The position numbers were made by a program, and so were the translations under genes. DNA of 64,000 bases from the NCBI GenBank assembly GCA_011947345.1, contig JAAVTG010000653.1:1-64000 (forward strand), written 5' to 3'. Each line of letters opens with the position of its first letter. Position 1 is the stretch's first letter. Positions 1-11,800 of the stretch are shown here, in pieces. Below the pieces are notes generated by a model that saw nothing but the letters and a program-made list of their open reading frames with translations, did not search any database and had not been told where the DNA came from. This DNA is from Phytophthora quininea. Lineage: Eukaryota; Oomycota; Peronosporomycetes; Peronosporales; Peronosporaceae.

Positions 1-721
1 AAGAACATGACGCACAGTGATGCGTCTCCAGTCATGTCACGTGATCCGTGTCCTTGATCTTTGCCAGGCAGACCAGTGGCATTCTTAAGCTTTATCCCTG
101 TAGGCCACATGAACTTCGATCTGTCCCTAGTTTCTATCTGAAGGCCAAGACGCAGCCAAAGCGGAGATGTGCATCGAAGTAAAGATCGCAATATGCTTTA
201 TTTTATGCCGCTGTCGTACATTTCGATCTGTCCCAACGTATCAGCTGCCTGGCCTCTGCCGTATTCAAAACGAACTTTGTTTCCATGCTGTCCCTATTTT
301 CTTCCTGCTAGGCCAGCTTGGTAGCACTCCAAGAAGATGAGAGACTCCTCTTCGCTCGATATGTTCCTGCCGTTTTCACTGACACAGGATGCACCCATTG
401 GGTACATGAACAAGGAGCACGTTAATGTTCAATCGGGATGTTGATGCGTTTTGTTCGATATGGTCCAGAGGCTCGACGAGAAGCGATGTGAGCAAATACA
501 ACTGCTCTGGGCAAAACTAGTCGAATGCTGCTCGATGTTTGCCATCCTCAACTTCAACACGTGGAAAAACACCAGCCTTCACAACAATAGTTTGTCTTTT
601 AGGCAGATATTGCTGTGCGGTGATGTGTAGTCTTAACGGTGGATTCGGCGAGGCGCACATATCCTGCAGATATGCGCTCATTTGCAATTCTGCGCCATCC
701 TACCGAAGTCCTTCAACAGCC
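1..721. other. No gene recognised
   Basis: No convincing coding region or named repeat was found. Short open frames here carry no recognisable motif. The stretch probably belongs to the decayed mobile-element zone that continues to about 9 kb. Confidence 0.4.
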
Positions 722-1473
722 ATGAACGCAATGAACGCCCGTCAACATTTGACCGAGAAAGGGTACATTGTTCTCTACAAGGCTGTCACCGACGAGACGA
801 CCAACAAGTTCCTCGACTTTGCTAGCCACGAAGAGTTAAATTGGAGCAATGGCACTTGGAATGGAGAAGCCCTCGACACCTACCGACCACATGCTCTGCT
901 ACCAGATTATGCTAGCCGCGCGCTGACAGCGGCCTTCCGCCGCCACTACAGAACGTTTTTTCGATCTCGACGGCAACAGAATGGAGTTTGCTCAAGACGC
1001 ACGCGGAGCTCCGGATCAACCGGTTCGCCGAGATTTCCTACCACCACTGCCTGACATGAATGGTGCGAACGTGCAAGGGGTACCAAGGGCGCTGCTGGCC
1101 ACCAAGGACGACACCGTGATTTACGGATACGGGTGGAACCGGCTGGTTGCGCTTCGCTCGAACGTGGAAACCCATTCGGTTGAACAAGGGCGAGATGCTT
1201 CTCTTTCGGGGTGACTTTATCTATTCACCCGCCGGGTATCTGACGAACAACCTGTTCGTCCACGGATTTCTGGACTCGTCATTCTACCCTCGCGATATTG
1301 GCATCAATGAGCCACTGCTCGTTGCTGGCATTGACGACCTGTCCATCGTCGACGACCTGTTCTGTTTTGTCCACAACTGCGACTTTGTTGCCACCGGAAC
1401 AATGTCGCTGCGCCGACACCTGAACCGCTTTCACTCTTTCTTCTTCGGGAGGCCACGAAGCCCAAGTACATGA
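722..1473 (+). pseudogene. Frame-broken gene, beta-helix-like core plus C2H2 finger
   Basis: Three overlapping + frames join into one degraded product. The first frame starts at the ATG at 722 (MNAMNARQHLTEKGYIVLY). The middle frame carries the D-L-D-G-N region near 970-1050. The third frame, up to 1473, holds KGEMLLFRGDFIYSPAGY followed by a C-X4-C-X12-H-X4-H zinc finger at about 1365-1435. The L-x-x-G-E-x-x-L-F-x-G-D-x-x-x-x-x-A-G-Y block resembles the end of a double-stranded beta-helix of 2-oxoglutarate oxygenase type, but the expected metal-binding His reads Tyr. At least two frameshifts separate the pieces. The function is not established; it may be a passenger gene of a mobile element. 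Confidence 0.35.
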
Positions 1474-2339
1474 GACGGCAAGACGTTGGTGGCCGAATAT
1501 TGCTGTTCGCAGCGCCATTTTACTTTGTTTTCTTTGTCTTTTCAGCTTCCATGTAGTCAAAACAATCCAATATCATTTTGCACGCTTCGCCAGAATGAAG
1601 AAAAAATAATCGCTCAAAAGTCTGGTTGCAAATATCGTCCACGACACTGCTGCTGAAGTTCTTATCGACGAGATCCTCAAGTTCATCAACAATAGACGCA
1701 GGTTGGTCATCGCTCCTGAGTCTGTGAGCAAATTCAGCGCATTTTTCCAAGTGGAGACGACCGTATCTCCATTCGTGATAGCTTGATTGGCGATATCTTT
1801 GATAGCTTAAACCACGGTATCAGCAAAATCGGTTCCTTATGGACTGGAGGGTTATAGCTACACACGCTCAGCTCTTAGTGATAGATAGCACCACATCGGC
1901 CTGACAGGCCGCAGAGAGCAGCTTCTCGACGACTCTCTGCAAATAGTAGACGAAGGACCGGGCAGCGGAGAAGATCAGCACCGCGCATGCGAAGGCCCAC
2001 TGCAAATACTTGAACGCTGCCAGAATTCCCCTGTGACTTCGCCAGTGAGAATATTAGGCGTCACATGCGCCACGGAACCGACAACAAAATGAACTGAGAG
2101 GATGCAGGGGATCGTCGTTCCACGGGATGTAATCAAGCTTGACCAAAACGAGGCATAACCATAAGCACTGAGCGATCCCGTTGACGCCATCCCCTGTCGT
2201 GCAATCGCTGTTGCTCGCTATCGAGTGCATGGAACTTGCAGGTTTGGTGTCAACATGTTTACAGTCAAAAGGCTGACGTCCACGGAGCGTACAGACGGTG
2301 ATTGAGTATGAACGACGTGATAATGTACAAACCGCTGGA
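1474..2339. other. Non-coding stretch downstream of the Helitron helicase
   Basis: No gene is supported here. Short minus-strand frames (for example 1520-1750) have no recognisable family. This is where the 3' end of the minus-strand Helitron should lie, but I could not fix a CTRR terminus. Confidence 0.35.
1897..1940. repeat. Two adjacent perfect hairpins
   Basis: CGGCCT-GAC-AGGCCG (1897-1911) is followed at once by GCAGAGAG (1911-1918) pairing with CTCTCTGC (1933-1940). Helitrons end in a short GC-rich hairpin close to CTRR. No CTRR followed by T lies at the expected 10-12 nt from either stem, so a link to the Helitron end is only a possibility. Confidence 0.4.
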
Positions 2340-3918
2340 TCATTTACAGCAGTAGTATTTTGTGTTTCCATCACTAGTAATCGACATCACAGCATTAAGT
2401 GCCTGAAGTGTGGCAGTGGTCAGTTGTTGTAGGCGGTCCTCCTCATCAAGAGTCTCCTTGGAGAGCCTGGCCCATCTTGTGATCTCGTCGGTCAGTGGGC
2501 ATAGTGTCCGAAAGCCTAGTCTTGATGTTACTCTAGAGACCAGCAAGTACGGCTGCTCACGCTTGTTAGACATTCGATTCTCAGACCGCCACTCGGTAAC
2601 AACCATTTTGTCAAGAGTTCCTCCTTGCACTTTATACACAGTTGATGATACTGCGCACACCATGGGGAATTGCTCGACACGAACGGACAAAGCGCGTGGA
2701 TTTCCTTCTGAAGTCGGCGCTAGTGAGATGTGGCTTTCGCCGTACGGTCGGGCGTCGGGGAAGAGAGGAAATAAGTCGGAATCCAAACAACCTTGCATGG
2801 CAGTCGCCATCGAACCTCGTCGGATGCGTACAATCAACGCTAAGGGCGCGACACTCGGGATTTTTACAATGACGTCTTCAACACTGTCGCGCACGTAGCA
2901 AAATTCAGTATCCTCCTATAGATGATCTGCTCCAGTGTGCCCAGCGTCCCGTTCGCAACCATTTTTGCGGCGCGAATGTTCTGAGTAATTTGCACCGGCA
3001 TCCCGACTATCAAATCGAGATAAGGCGCCATTCTGCCGAACTTGGTGTCCGGGAAACCCATTACATTTCGGATTTCCGATGAACCAAGTTTATCTAGTTT
3101 ACCACCAAAATTAGCAACAATCCGTTCAGGACACTCCCCTTTCGGCAACAGCCTGGCCGCTGCTGCAACGAATAAATTGTTTATCGCCAGCCGCGTCGTA
3201 TTATCTGGGGTTATAAAACAAGGCACCGAATCGCTAGACTTCCATGTTTCAGAGACGTTGGCGTTGCTAGAAACTCTCGAATTGATCAGGGCGACAAATT
3301 CGGGGAGCCACACACCTTGAGAGCGAGTTGACACCCGCGACCCCATTCCGGATCCGCCTTAAATCGAACACACTCGTCCAGCACAATCCCACTGTCGAAG
3401 AGCCTCCACAACTTATACTCGGCGAAGTCGTCCGCCGCTGAGTTCTGGCTCTCAGAAGGATTCTTGTAGAGTTGGGCCCCCACCGGTGGTAGCTGAAGAA
3501 AATCTCCCACAAGAACCACATGAACTCCACCAAACGGTAGGCGTGAGATTTTGTTTAGCTATTCCCAGGTATTTGTCGTGCTTCACTAGTTCATGTTTCT
3601 TCATCATTGAGACTTCGTCGATGACCAGGATGTCCAGGTAAATTGCCGCTTTTCGGCGCTTCTTTTTAACTGGAGCAGCAAACTCGCCAATGTCCTCCCT
3701 CCTATTATCGTTACAGCCTTTCCGGTAAGTGCTGCTTTGATAAAACAATCAGGGCGGTTCCAGCTTTTACACAACTTCTGGACGGCATCAAGCACCCGGC
3801 TTTTGCCCGTACCACCCTCACCACCCCCAAAAAAGGGCAGCTGGTCCTGCCCAAGATCGTCGTCAAGGTCGCCATCTGTGTAGTTCATATCCTCCACCTT
3901 TCTCCACCTCGTAAGCAA
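2340..3918 (-). pseudogene. Helitron PIF1-family helicase part
   Basis: Superfamily 1B helicase motifs follow in order on the minus strand. Walker A is GGGEGGTGKS (about 3799-3819), Walker B is LDILVIDEVSMM (about 3600-3630), and motif III is GDFLQLPPVG (about 3480-3507). A PIF1 C-terminal block LIVGMPVQITQN lies near 2965-3010, and the late motif CAVSSTVYKVQGGTLDK near 2610-2660. The frame moves at least three times between these blocks, near 3740, 3500 and 2890. In an active Helitron this helicase unwinds the donor strand. Here it is dead by frameshift, although every motif can still be read. Confidence 0.85.
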
Positions 3919-4732
3919 AGCAATTCCGATGAGTCTAAATGTGTTGTGCTGCGATACTGCTGTGATGGTGGCAAAATTTCCGTCCGCGCTGCCAAGGGGA
4001 ACAGATGGAGTGTGTAGCGAGTTCCGCCACGACGTTCGTTCATCCAGCAGCGCATCATTCTACAGTTCAATCACCTCGGCGTCCCTAGTGGCAATTTGAG
4101 GCTGGACACTCTGGTGGAGTTGGCAGTCGGTTGCTGTATTCTGGACCCAGGCGCACATGTTAGGAACGCTAGGAAACTCGGCCGGTGCGATTGCCTGTCT
4201 GCGAGAAACCGCGCTGAACGCGTTGCCATCCAGCATCCGATGGGCATTGAATACTCGAAGAATTTCGGTCACACGCGAATCCGGTTTTGCGGAAGTTGGG
4301 ATTGTGACTGGGTCGAGGCTTGTGGTATCGGGTAGAGCGCTAGGGTCGAACTTCTGTAATTCCCAAGGATCAGCAAACTTATCTTTTAGGTGGGTCATTG
4401 TCTTCTTCTTCTCCATCCATGGCATCACAACCGTCGAAAAGAAAACCACCATCATCACTTGTGCTATCTGCGTCGCTATCGGATAGCGCGCTTGGTGAAG
4501 AAGCTCTATCACTGTCGCTGCGCACATGTTCTGCATTAGCTATCGCTCTATCCGCTCCGCAGTAATAGTTGTCGATGTGACTCATTATCTTCGCCACGAA
4601 GTCGCTGCGAGTGCATTCCCACTGTTCGTACGCATCGAGCCATAGGTGTTCGGAATCTGTCGCCGAACCTATTAGATCAGCCAGGCTACGGAAGGGCTTG
4701 AACAGCATCAGCGACAGCACAGCACGCTTATA

Positions 4733-7700
4733 TCAAACGCTTTCTGGAAAGTGACTCGCAACATACGAAAGTCGAAATCCCTGAATGACAGGAACAACTT
4801 CACGGTAACGCCTGCCGAGGCTGTGCGTGCGATGCAGTGGGTGCCCTGTGTGAAATGCTAATATCTCCTTCCGCGTGGACTTGCCCTTCTTCCCGAAGTA
4901 GCTCATGGCGAATTCGTAGATGCTGACAGCCGCAAGCTGGTTGGGGCGGAAGACGTAATCGTCCAAAAAGGAGACGGCCTGGAAGCGTGGTGTTTCAGAG
5001 TCGCCGCTTTCATCGACAAAATAGCATAAATGCTCCTCCTCCGAGCAGAGTTGCCGCAGGATGTCGTGAAAGGGAATGCATGAGCACCTCGAACTTTCAT
5101 AGCAACACGAGCCGCGGTACAAATACAGAGCCGCCAGCGGTCCAGCCACCTCCTGTCGGTTAGTCATGGCGTAGACCATTGATGCCACACGTTTCCTCGC
5201 CTTGGCAACTCCGTCGACGACCTGCGCTTGGGAGGCACTTTCGCCGTGGACTTCTCGCTCCTGCCGTCGCTGAAACGAGCCCAGGGCCATCACTACTACC
5301 GAGTCCAGACGTTTCTGCTGCTTCGTCACGTACTTTGTGCAGTAGTGTATCCGATCCGCAATATCTCTTCCGCCAAACAGAACCTGTATATCGTGATTGC
5401 ACTTGAACGTGGCCATCATCTCGTAGTTAAACCCATTAACAAACTCGTGCGCCAGCTTTCGCTCAAGCGTAACACCAGCTAAATCAAACGGCGTCTCCGG
5501 CGTACGGATGCGAGGAATTAGATACCTGTAATAGGAGTCATTCACCGCAGATTTTGACGTTTTGAAGGAGCTACTCGTGTGGATCCACCAGTGCTGGTTT
5601 AGCAAAACCACCAATGCGGAAACCATATAATCCATGACTTCGCGCCCCTTTCGACGGTCAGCCGGCATTGGCGGCAATGCTTCCATGAGGCGCGTCAGAC
5701 CGTCGTTTTGGAAAGGATCATCGTACCTGGAGCAGGTTACCATCTGATACGCGGTCGCGTTCTCGAAGACCTCTCTAAGCGGCCGAGAAGCACTGCTGCT
5801 CATTGGACCGCTCCCTCAGCTCCTGCTGAACGCTTTCACGCTCATAGACAATGGCAGCAGCCTGTCCCTTTGCATCACGACAGATTAATTCCTGACGCTC
5901 TTCGTCGTCCATCTCCGCCGGCGTGAGCTCGTTTCGCCATGGCGGCCAGTGAGCCGGTCGGTTCTGGAGTAGAGCGCTTCGCAATATGTGCTGCGAGCTA
6001 AGGTTTGTGTTACAAGCGCTGCACTGCAGCAGAGCGGGCTCTTTCACTGAGCGGTGCGCCTTGGAATGATACAGCCCGCGCCGTGGGTTCTGGCGAGCGC
6101 GCGCGGGTATGTCCAGCCCAACAAGATGGGCGTACGGGGCGTCGCAGTGTGAGCACGAGAGTCGTTCAACAGAAAGCGACAGGCTGTTAGAAACGATGCT
6201 CCGCACGTAGGACTCTACGGTTTCCTTGAATTGCTCTCTGCCAGGTCCACGCAGTAGGGATTCCAACTCGACTGTGCTCGACGGAGCGCCGCCTAGCCAA
6301 ATCAACATGTGTATGTGCAACGTTCCCCTTCCCTGTGTCTCGACCATGCCAAAGTACGCCCATACATCGCCGATCAAACCCGAGAAGGAGTTTCTCTGCT
6401 TTGGTGGCGGGTTGATCCCGAGCACATGCCTTATGAACACGTCCACACTTCGCATGAATAGACGCGCCGACGCACAGTCATTCCCGAGACTGGCCTCGCG
6501 TAGTTGGGCCTTCGATGGCTTACTGGCGTCCAAGAGGTCGAAGAGCGAATCAATGAATGTGATTCCGGTGTAGTGGGCCATGACGAGAGAATTGTCGGTA
6601 TTGGGCGTGAGGGTGATAAAAGAGATGGCTGTCCGAACCGTGTTTGGTAGGCAAATGCTTTTGTCTACACTTGGCACGCTCTGTGTTGCTACCCCAAACG
6701 GTGGCAGACGCGATCTCCACCGTTTTCAAAACTCTGTGCGCCACAGAGTCTTGTTCTGTGCGACCTGGCCACCTCCCGCGTTCGGCGGGCCCTATGGACT
6801 CAAACCCGCTGAAAACGCCAGGGAACCACAGGCAACGTATAGAAGTTTGTGTGTACATGTTTTTCATCGATATGCGGTCGAACGAAACCAGCGTAAAGAG
6901 CTCGTCTTCAGCGAACCGCCGCGTCGACAGCGTCGTGTAATGTTTCACGCACTCTTGAAGCGAGACCGTAACTTGCCGCGACTCTCCTGAGTGGCCGCGC
7001 CCAAACGGAAACAGGTGGGGGAACATTCTCGCCAACAAGTCGCCAGAGGCATCTCCAGATATTTTGTTCGAGCGCTTGACCAGAAATTCTCGGGTGTCGT
7101 TTTGGCGTGACGCTAGCGAGTGCTCGCGCGAAAGCAGCTCCTTTGCAGCATCCGATAACCCGATACGGCGCTCCACAACGCTTACCTCATCACAAGAATT
7201 CTCCACCTGCCAAACGTCCGAATGGCCCCGGATGTCTTCGAGATCTTCGCGCACGCTGTCGTCGATGGCTCGGCCTTCATCTTGTATGCGCTCCAAAATA
7301 AGATGTTCCAACAGCTCCGTATCGATCCCGTCGACCAAGACACCTTCGTTCCGAACAACGTCGCTGTAGAGACAATTGTTGCGCTTGTAAAAGTTGAATA
7401 GGTCAGGCTGCATTTTCTTAACCTTCTCAACCTGCTCGTCTGAGAAATCGCCGACCATCGCAACTCGGAATGCATCGGTACTTGAAATCGACCTCGGTAG
7501 CAGCAGCACGGGAGGTGAGGGTGTGCAATCAAACGCTTTAAAATGCGACCGAATACAGCGATGCCGCCCGCCTCTCATCACACGAGTCATTGCGGCGACT
7601 GTGACCAGCTGCGTCATCATTCTCTCCGGCAACGTCAGGGACTGCAGGTCGTCCGGCAAGCTCCCAACGAAAACCCCATTCGCAATAGCAAACTTCGGGA

Positions 7701-7958
7701 TGCGCCCGCGCTCTATTTCTTTCAAGCAGGTTTTGCACACAGTAAACCAGGCCGCCAAGTGCCCTCCTTCACCGGTGTAACAGCGGAAGCTTTTCGGCGC
7801 AACCATAACATCGCGCAGCAAGGTCACACATGCTGGAGCTCTGTACCAATCCAGAAGAGCGCGAGGTAGAGTCCTGTCCAATTCTCCCAAACTACGCCTT
7901 ATCTTGTTCATGAACATCCAGTCGGAGGCTTCTTTCCGTTCCGCCTCGCATCAAAGCA
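4733..7958 (-). pseudogene. Helitron Rep (HUH/Y2 endonuclease) part
   Basis: The N-terminal portion has the C-x2-C-L and R-I-P-K-F-A-I-A-N-G signature of the DUF6570 region that precedes the nuclease in Helitrons. The nuclease metal site reads GRGTLHIHMLIW, with His codons at about 6317 and 6311. The catalytic pair reads YCTKYVTK near 5330-5344, giving two Tyr three residues apart as in Y2 HUH enzymes. These residues nick and join single strands during rolling-circle transposition. The frame is broken near 6640 and near 5790 and stops with TGA at 4733, immediately before more in-frame homologous sequence. The N-terminal Cys cluster is cut by a TGA near 7953. Confidence 0.85.
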
Positions 7959-8419
7959 CCAGTGCGTCGCACGCGACGCAGACACACTCATCAAGACACT
8001 CTGGCCCCAGCGCCTTTTGTAGTCTTTCGAGAGCCTTCGCGCGGTCGGAGTCGCTGACAGGCTGCAGGCTGGAGGTCGTAATTCCCGCGTTAGGTTGCGT
8101 TTGCAGGCGCTCCCGATAGCAGCGTTGGCGAGTCCGTGCGTTTTCGGGTGGTAAATCGGGTTGCCGGTGTCTCTAACGCGGGCTGCACGGGCAATTCTTC
8201 GGGCTGCGCGCGTATGCCGACATCTCATCATTTTCATGGCCAAAGCAGCAGTTGCACGAATGTCAATGTCATCGCTCACTTGTCTGCCACCGTGGGAAGC
8301 GTTGTCTATAATAGCAGCCTCAGAGCCGGTAGATTGTGCACCACGTGATCCGATGGCATTCTCTATTTTATGGGCAACGTCGAGGCGCCGAAGAAGACCT
8401 TCACCGTCGAACTCGTCAT

Positions 8420-9057
8420 CTACGTCAGGGTTCGCTCGGGGGATGCTGCTTCATGACGCATGGTGCTGCTGCGTTGCGCGGCCGCCATCGCTGAGGCTGC
8501 GATAGCACGCACGTCCAACTCGTTGCCAGGGTCGAACCTTCTCGAAGAACCACTCTCTGGGAACGAGTTGCCATAAAGCGCTCTCTCCAGCTCGTAGGCA
8601 GCATCAAGATGCCGCAACAAGTCCTCGCTACCCGAGGCGTCGTTAGCACTATCATCTGTAGCCTCGTTGTGAGCTTGTTCAACAGCGCCACGGTGGCTAC
8701 GTGCCATCGTTGACGAGGCAGCAGTACGGCGACCTTGGCCACGCCCACTCGATATGTTTTTCGGATGCTTTGCGTTCCCATGGCCAGCAGTCTCCCCACC
8801 CGTGTTCGCTTCTTACGCCCGCGCCCGCCTTGGCAACGGTCACTTGCCTCGTCGTCACAAGGAGATCCAGATCCACAGGAAACGCCGACCCCGTGAGAGA
8901 CTCCAGCTCCACAAGCAGTTCCAGCGCCGCGAGAAATGCCAGCTTCACAAGAAACGCCAGCTCCATAAGAAACACCAGCCGCTGCACAAGAAACTCCATT
9001 TCCACGAGAAACATCGCCTCCCCGACCATTCCTGTCCGAGGGTGTCGTCAAATTCAC
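8420..9057 (-). other. Low-complexity coding-like stretch upstream of the Helitron Rep
   Basis: Two overlapping minus frames are open here. One (from about 9057) begins with Gly/Val/Ser/Cys-rich repeats such as GAGVSCEAGISRGAGTACGA, produced by the 18-bp tandem array. The other (from 8707, ATG) gives an acidic Ala/Glu/Asp-rich product. Neither matches a family I know. By position they could be the leader of the Helitron protein or captured sequence. Confidence 0.25.
8897..9018. repeat. 18-bp tandem repeat (minisatellite)
   Basis: About six units of period 18 (one of 21) follow the pattern GAAACGCCAGCTCCACAA with point changes. The units start near 8897, 8915, 8933, 8951, 8969, 8990 and 9008. 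The period is a multiple of three, so any reading frame stays open through it. Confidence 0.75.
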
Positions 9058-10115
9058 AAATGAGGCAGCGGTCTATGGAAACTCAGTTGAGCTTGATGGC
9101 CCAGTGTTTCTAGAACAGGGACATGAGGACACTTCAACATGGTACAGCGTACCGTGCCGGGGAAGCGTGTTGGCACCTGCCTCGCAGTGGTGGCGGCCGC
9201 GGTGGTGGTGGCGGAAGCAGTAACGGCGCAGCAGTAGCAACAGCAGGCGTAGAAATTACTAGGAAGCACCATCGTTTTCGTAACACTTTATGTTAAAAAA
9301 TTAAAAAAAAGTTTGCAATGTATAGCTGTATGGACGTACCGCATCAGCGTATGGTGGCTAGCGCACATGCATGAGCAGGCGGATCGATCGGTCGCAGGGT
9401 CGAGCAGGGGCACGAGCAGCAGGGGTGCGAGCGGGAGCGGGAGGGCGCTCCGGTGACGCCTCTGATTATTGTCGAATCAGCACATTTTTTTCTTAAATAT
9501 TCGCCCTGTGACGCGTGTAGAATGGCACCATCGTTTGAGGCCGCTTAGTAAAAGATACCGACGGAAATTCGGTATTTTGGCCCTTTGCTGTATCCATGCT
9601 CTTGCCAAGGACAACCGTGTCGCGCTTGTATAGTATAGTTTGCTCAAGTGTCATACACCGAAAATTCAAGTGTCTTACACCGAAAAACTGTGATTCCTCA
9701 TGAAGTACCGATCAATACCGATGAAAATCGCTGGCGTCACGAAAAATGCCTGTAACGACAGTTCTGAAGAACTGCGAATATATAGTATCTATCAGCGGTA
9801 GTGAAAGGGTTAAGGGTCAGAATGGGCAGGCGAAATCAACCGTTGGGTAACGATAAAATAAACACTGTGGTTTGATCAAGATATGTGTGTGCGAGCCAGA
9901 TGATCGGAAGGTCTCGACTATTAGTAGTTCATGGGCTTCAGCCCGCCGGCTGCCCTGTGCTGCTCTTCTGCATCCTGAAGCTCCTGTCCATGCGCTTTAT
10001 CAGCCACCAGAAAATGTGGAGACGATCTCAACGTTAGTGGTGCTTCAGCAGAGCACGAGAGGTAATATTTGAAGTGACCACAACATTTAAGGCGCCATCT
10101 TGCTGTTTGATAAGA
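9058..10115. other. Intergenic, no gene seen
   Basis: There is no supported gene. It contains an A/T-rich run near 9290-9315, a G/C-rich stretch near 9400-9450, and a short direct duplication: CAAGTGTCATACACCGAAAA at about 9644 is repeated with one change at about 9667. Confidence 0.4.
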
Positions 10116-11015
10116 TCATGATCGTCGAGACAGCACCGCTACGTAGAGAAAGCCGTCGGCGTAGGCAAAGTTCCGATACAAAGTCACGATAGAGACGTGC
10201 GATGGGACTGGAATGCCGTGGACGACGAGCTGCAGCTTGTTTTCCGTGTCCGTTGTCGCTGACGCGAAGAGGTCTGGAATCAGGTAGTGCAACACTTTCA
10301 GCAGAGTTTTTCTTGGCCTGCCACAACAATTCCACAAACAGAATGGTTAGTAAATAGTTTCCTAGACCTACATTTAACCCAACGCACCATCCTGCAACGG
10401 CGCGATTAGCATCTGAATTGCGGGTGCGTCATTGAGGTGCACCCGCAGCGGCAGATGCCTCAGCGTCGAGACCTCCCCGTCCAAATGCAACTCGTGCGTC
10501 GCTGTGATGCTGGGCAACCTTTTGGTGTGTCAGCTTCCTCTCACAAGCAGCAAGCTGGTAGCAGATCAGTGAGAGCGTCATGGCGTCAGGATCTGCTCGC
10601 AGCCGAGGAGGGTGCTCGCTCGGACTCGACAGTTGCTGCTGTTTACGGCAAGGACAAGGACGGCTTCCCTGGACTGCCAGGACGGCAGGTGGGAGCCTCG
10701 CTTGTACTGTAGTGGAGCTAGTTCGTTCACCTTGCATTTTGCAGTTAAGAAGTCAAGTACACGTTGACTTCGCGGGAGTTCCAGCTCCCAATCCCTGTTA
10801 GCACCACAGTCGCCTCTTGATAACTCTCATAGTCATCTATCAAAAGAAAATATATATAAGCCATTAGTACGTGAAGGTATCTGAAGTCCTTGTCAGAATT
10901 CACTTACTCTGAGCGATGCTGGTCCAGATTTGGGTCTGTTGAGCTTCAGGCAGCGCCATCACGGATTTCGTCGACCCTGTCCTTAGAAAAGTGGCTTGCT
11001 TCAAGCTGTGCATAA
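10116..11015 (-). CDS. ATG5: ATG5, 3' half (rest of exon 2 to stop)
   Basis: Exon 2 continues from 11010 (HSLKQATF...) to a GTAAGTG donor at 10907-10901. The next exon starts at 10836 after TTGATAG and continues QNDYESYQ, equivalent to the Q-N-D block of other ATG5 proteins. A later exon ends at 10384 with RHLPLRVHLNDAPAIQML. The last exon is 10317-10116 (KTLLKVLHYLIPDLF ... FAYADGFLYVAVL) and corresponds to the UblB domain. The exon between about 10800 and 10480 could not be closed without a stop, so either an extra intron or sequence damage lies there. Without a promoter this half should be silent. Confidence 0.8.
11011..11015. repeat. Target-site duplication CATAA, left copy
   Basis: CATAA directly abuts the TG of the 5' LTR and matches CATAA after the 3' LTR at 18590-18594. 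It lies across the Phe-Met codons of ATG5 exon 2. Confidence 0.93.
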
Positions 11016-11167
11016 TGTTGGAATTACTACGCACTCATGCACTTCAAGCTGCCACACAAACGGCAGTTGCGTGTTGAAATGATAGCAGCAGAGAGCGGAC
11101 TTGAGCAGTCGCTCAGTTCAAGATTTAACAAGAAGGAATAACAAGTTGCTGTTTTGTATATTCAACA
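11016..11167 (+). repeat. 5' LTR
   Basis: It starts TGTTGGAATTACTACGC and ends GTATATTCAACA, with 5-bp terminal inverted repeats TGTTG/CAACA. It is identical to the right LTR except at six bases. Confidence 0.95.
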
Positions 11168-11187
11168 GGGTTACGAGCCCAACGCAC
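11168..11187 (+). promoter_or_regulatory. Primer binding site
   Basis: GGGTTACGAGCCCAACGCAC starts right after the LTR. It complements the anticodon stem-loop of initiator Met tRNA with a mismatch at the middle anticodon base (ACG instead of ATG). Copia-type elements often prime from an internal half-tRNA of this kind. The mismatch could be a mutation. Confidence 0.55.
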
Positions 11188-11218
11188 GACCTCTGAAGTA
11201 CACAGCATTCTCGCAAGG

Positions 11219-11794
11219 GTGTCACCGTCGGACTCCGATGACAGTGGGAACGCCAAGCGACAGAAGTTTCGACTGCGTTCGTCGGGAACTCCGGTATGCT
11301 GGAGCGGCACGGACTGGAAGTTCTACAAGAATGAGATGATCAACGCATTTGAGAAGGATGGACTTGATGATCTTATCTTGCGCAGTGATGAATCAGCCGC
11401 CACAGCAGCCAAGGAAGGTGATGACGAGCAGAAGCGGACCAAGGATGAAGAACTTGAGCTCAAGAAGAAGCAAGCACAGATAAAAATTCTAATACAAGGG
11501 TCACTATCGACTACTATTGCCAAGCAAGTGATGGGGAAGTCGACGGGCACAGAAATGTGGGAAGAGCTTTTCACAATTTACGAAGGCAAGAATACCCCAG
11601 CGACGAAAGCCCAGAAGGTGTACCGCTTCCAGGGAGAAATGCACAGGATGCATTTGAAAGCTGGAGGTGGTGTAAGGAACCACTTGTACAAGATGTTCGA
11701 CCTCTACGATCAGCTCAAGGAGTTGGATTCGCCGGTGAACGATTTGCAGATGGTAGACCTATTGCTACGCAGCTTGTCAACAGAAACTTGCTAG
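11219..11794 (+). pseudogene. Copia gag (UBN2-type) N-terminal part
   Basis: The frame reads TPVCWSGTDWKFYKNEM and later KSTGTEMWEELFTIYEGK and HLYKMFDLYDQLKELD, the usual copia gag landmarks. There is no in-frame ATG at the front; the first Met is at about 11335, so the start codon may be lost. The frame ends at a TAG at 11792-11794, before the zinc knuckle, which lies in another frame. Confidence 0.8.
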
Positions 11795-11800
11795 CATGGA

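Larger units (their letters stand above)
2340..8279 (-). mobile_element. Decayed autonomous Helitron (rolling-circle transposon)
   Basis: Read on the minus strand, the block gives the RepHel order in full. It starts with an N-terminal Cys-rich start (about 7950-8000) and a DUF6570-like region (about 7550-7780). Then come a Helitron_like_N/HUH nuclease (6307-6317), the Y2 tyrosines (about 5330-5344), a low-complexity acidic linker (about 4060-4720), and a PIF1-type helicase with Walker A, Walker B and later motifs (2615-3820). The frame changes or stops many times: TGA near 7953, frameshifts near 6640 and 5790, TGA at 4733, and several breaks between 4060 and 3300. No intact product can be made. 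The ends (5' TC, 3' CTRR) were not located. Confidence 0.85.

Noticed and set aside
1874..1896. Helitron 3' end (CTAA on the minus strand next to a hairpin)
   Set aside because: The distance to the hairpin is about 19 nt and the next base is not T. Both disagree with the usual Helitron terminus.
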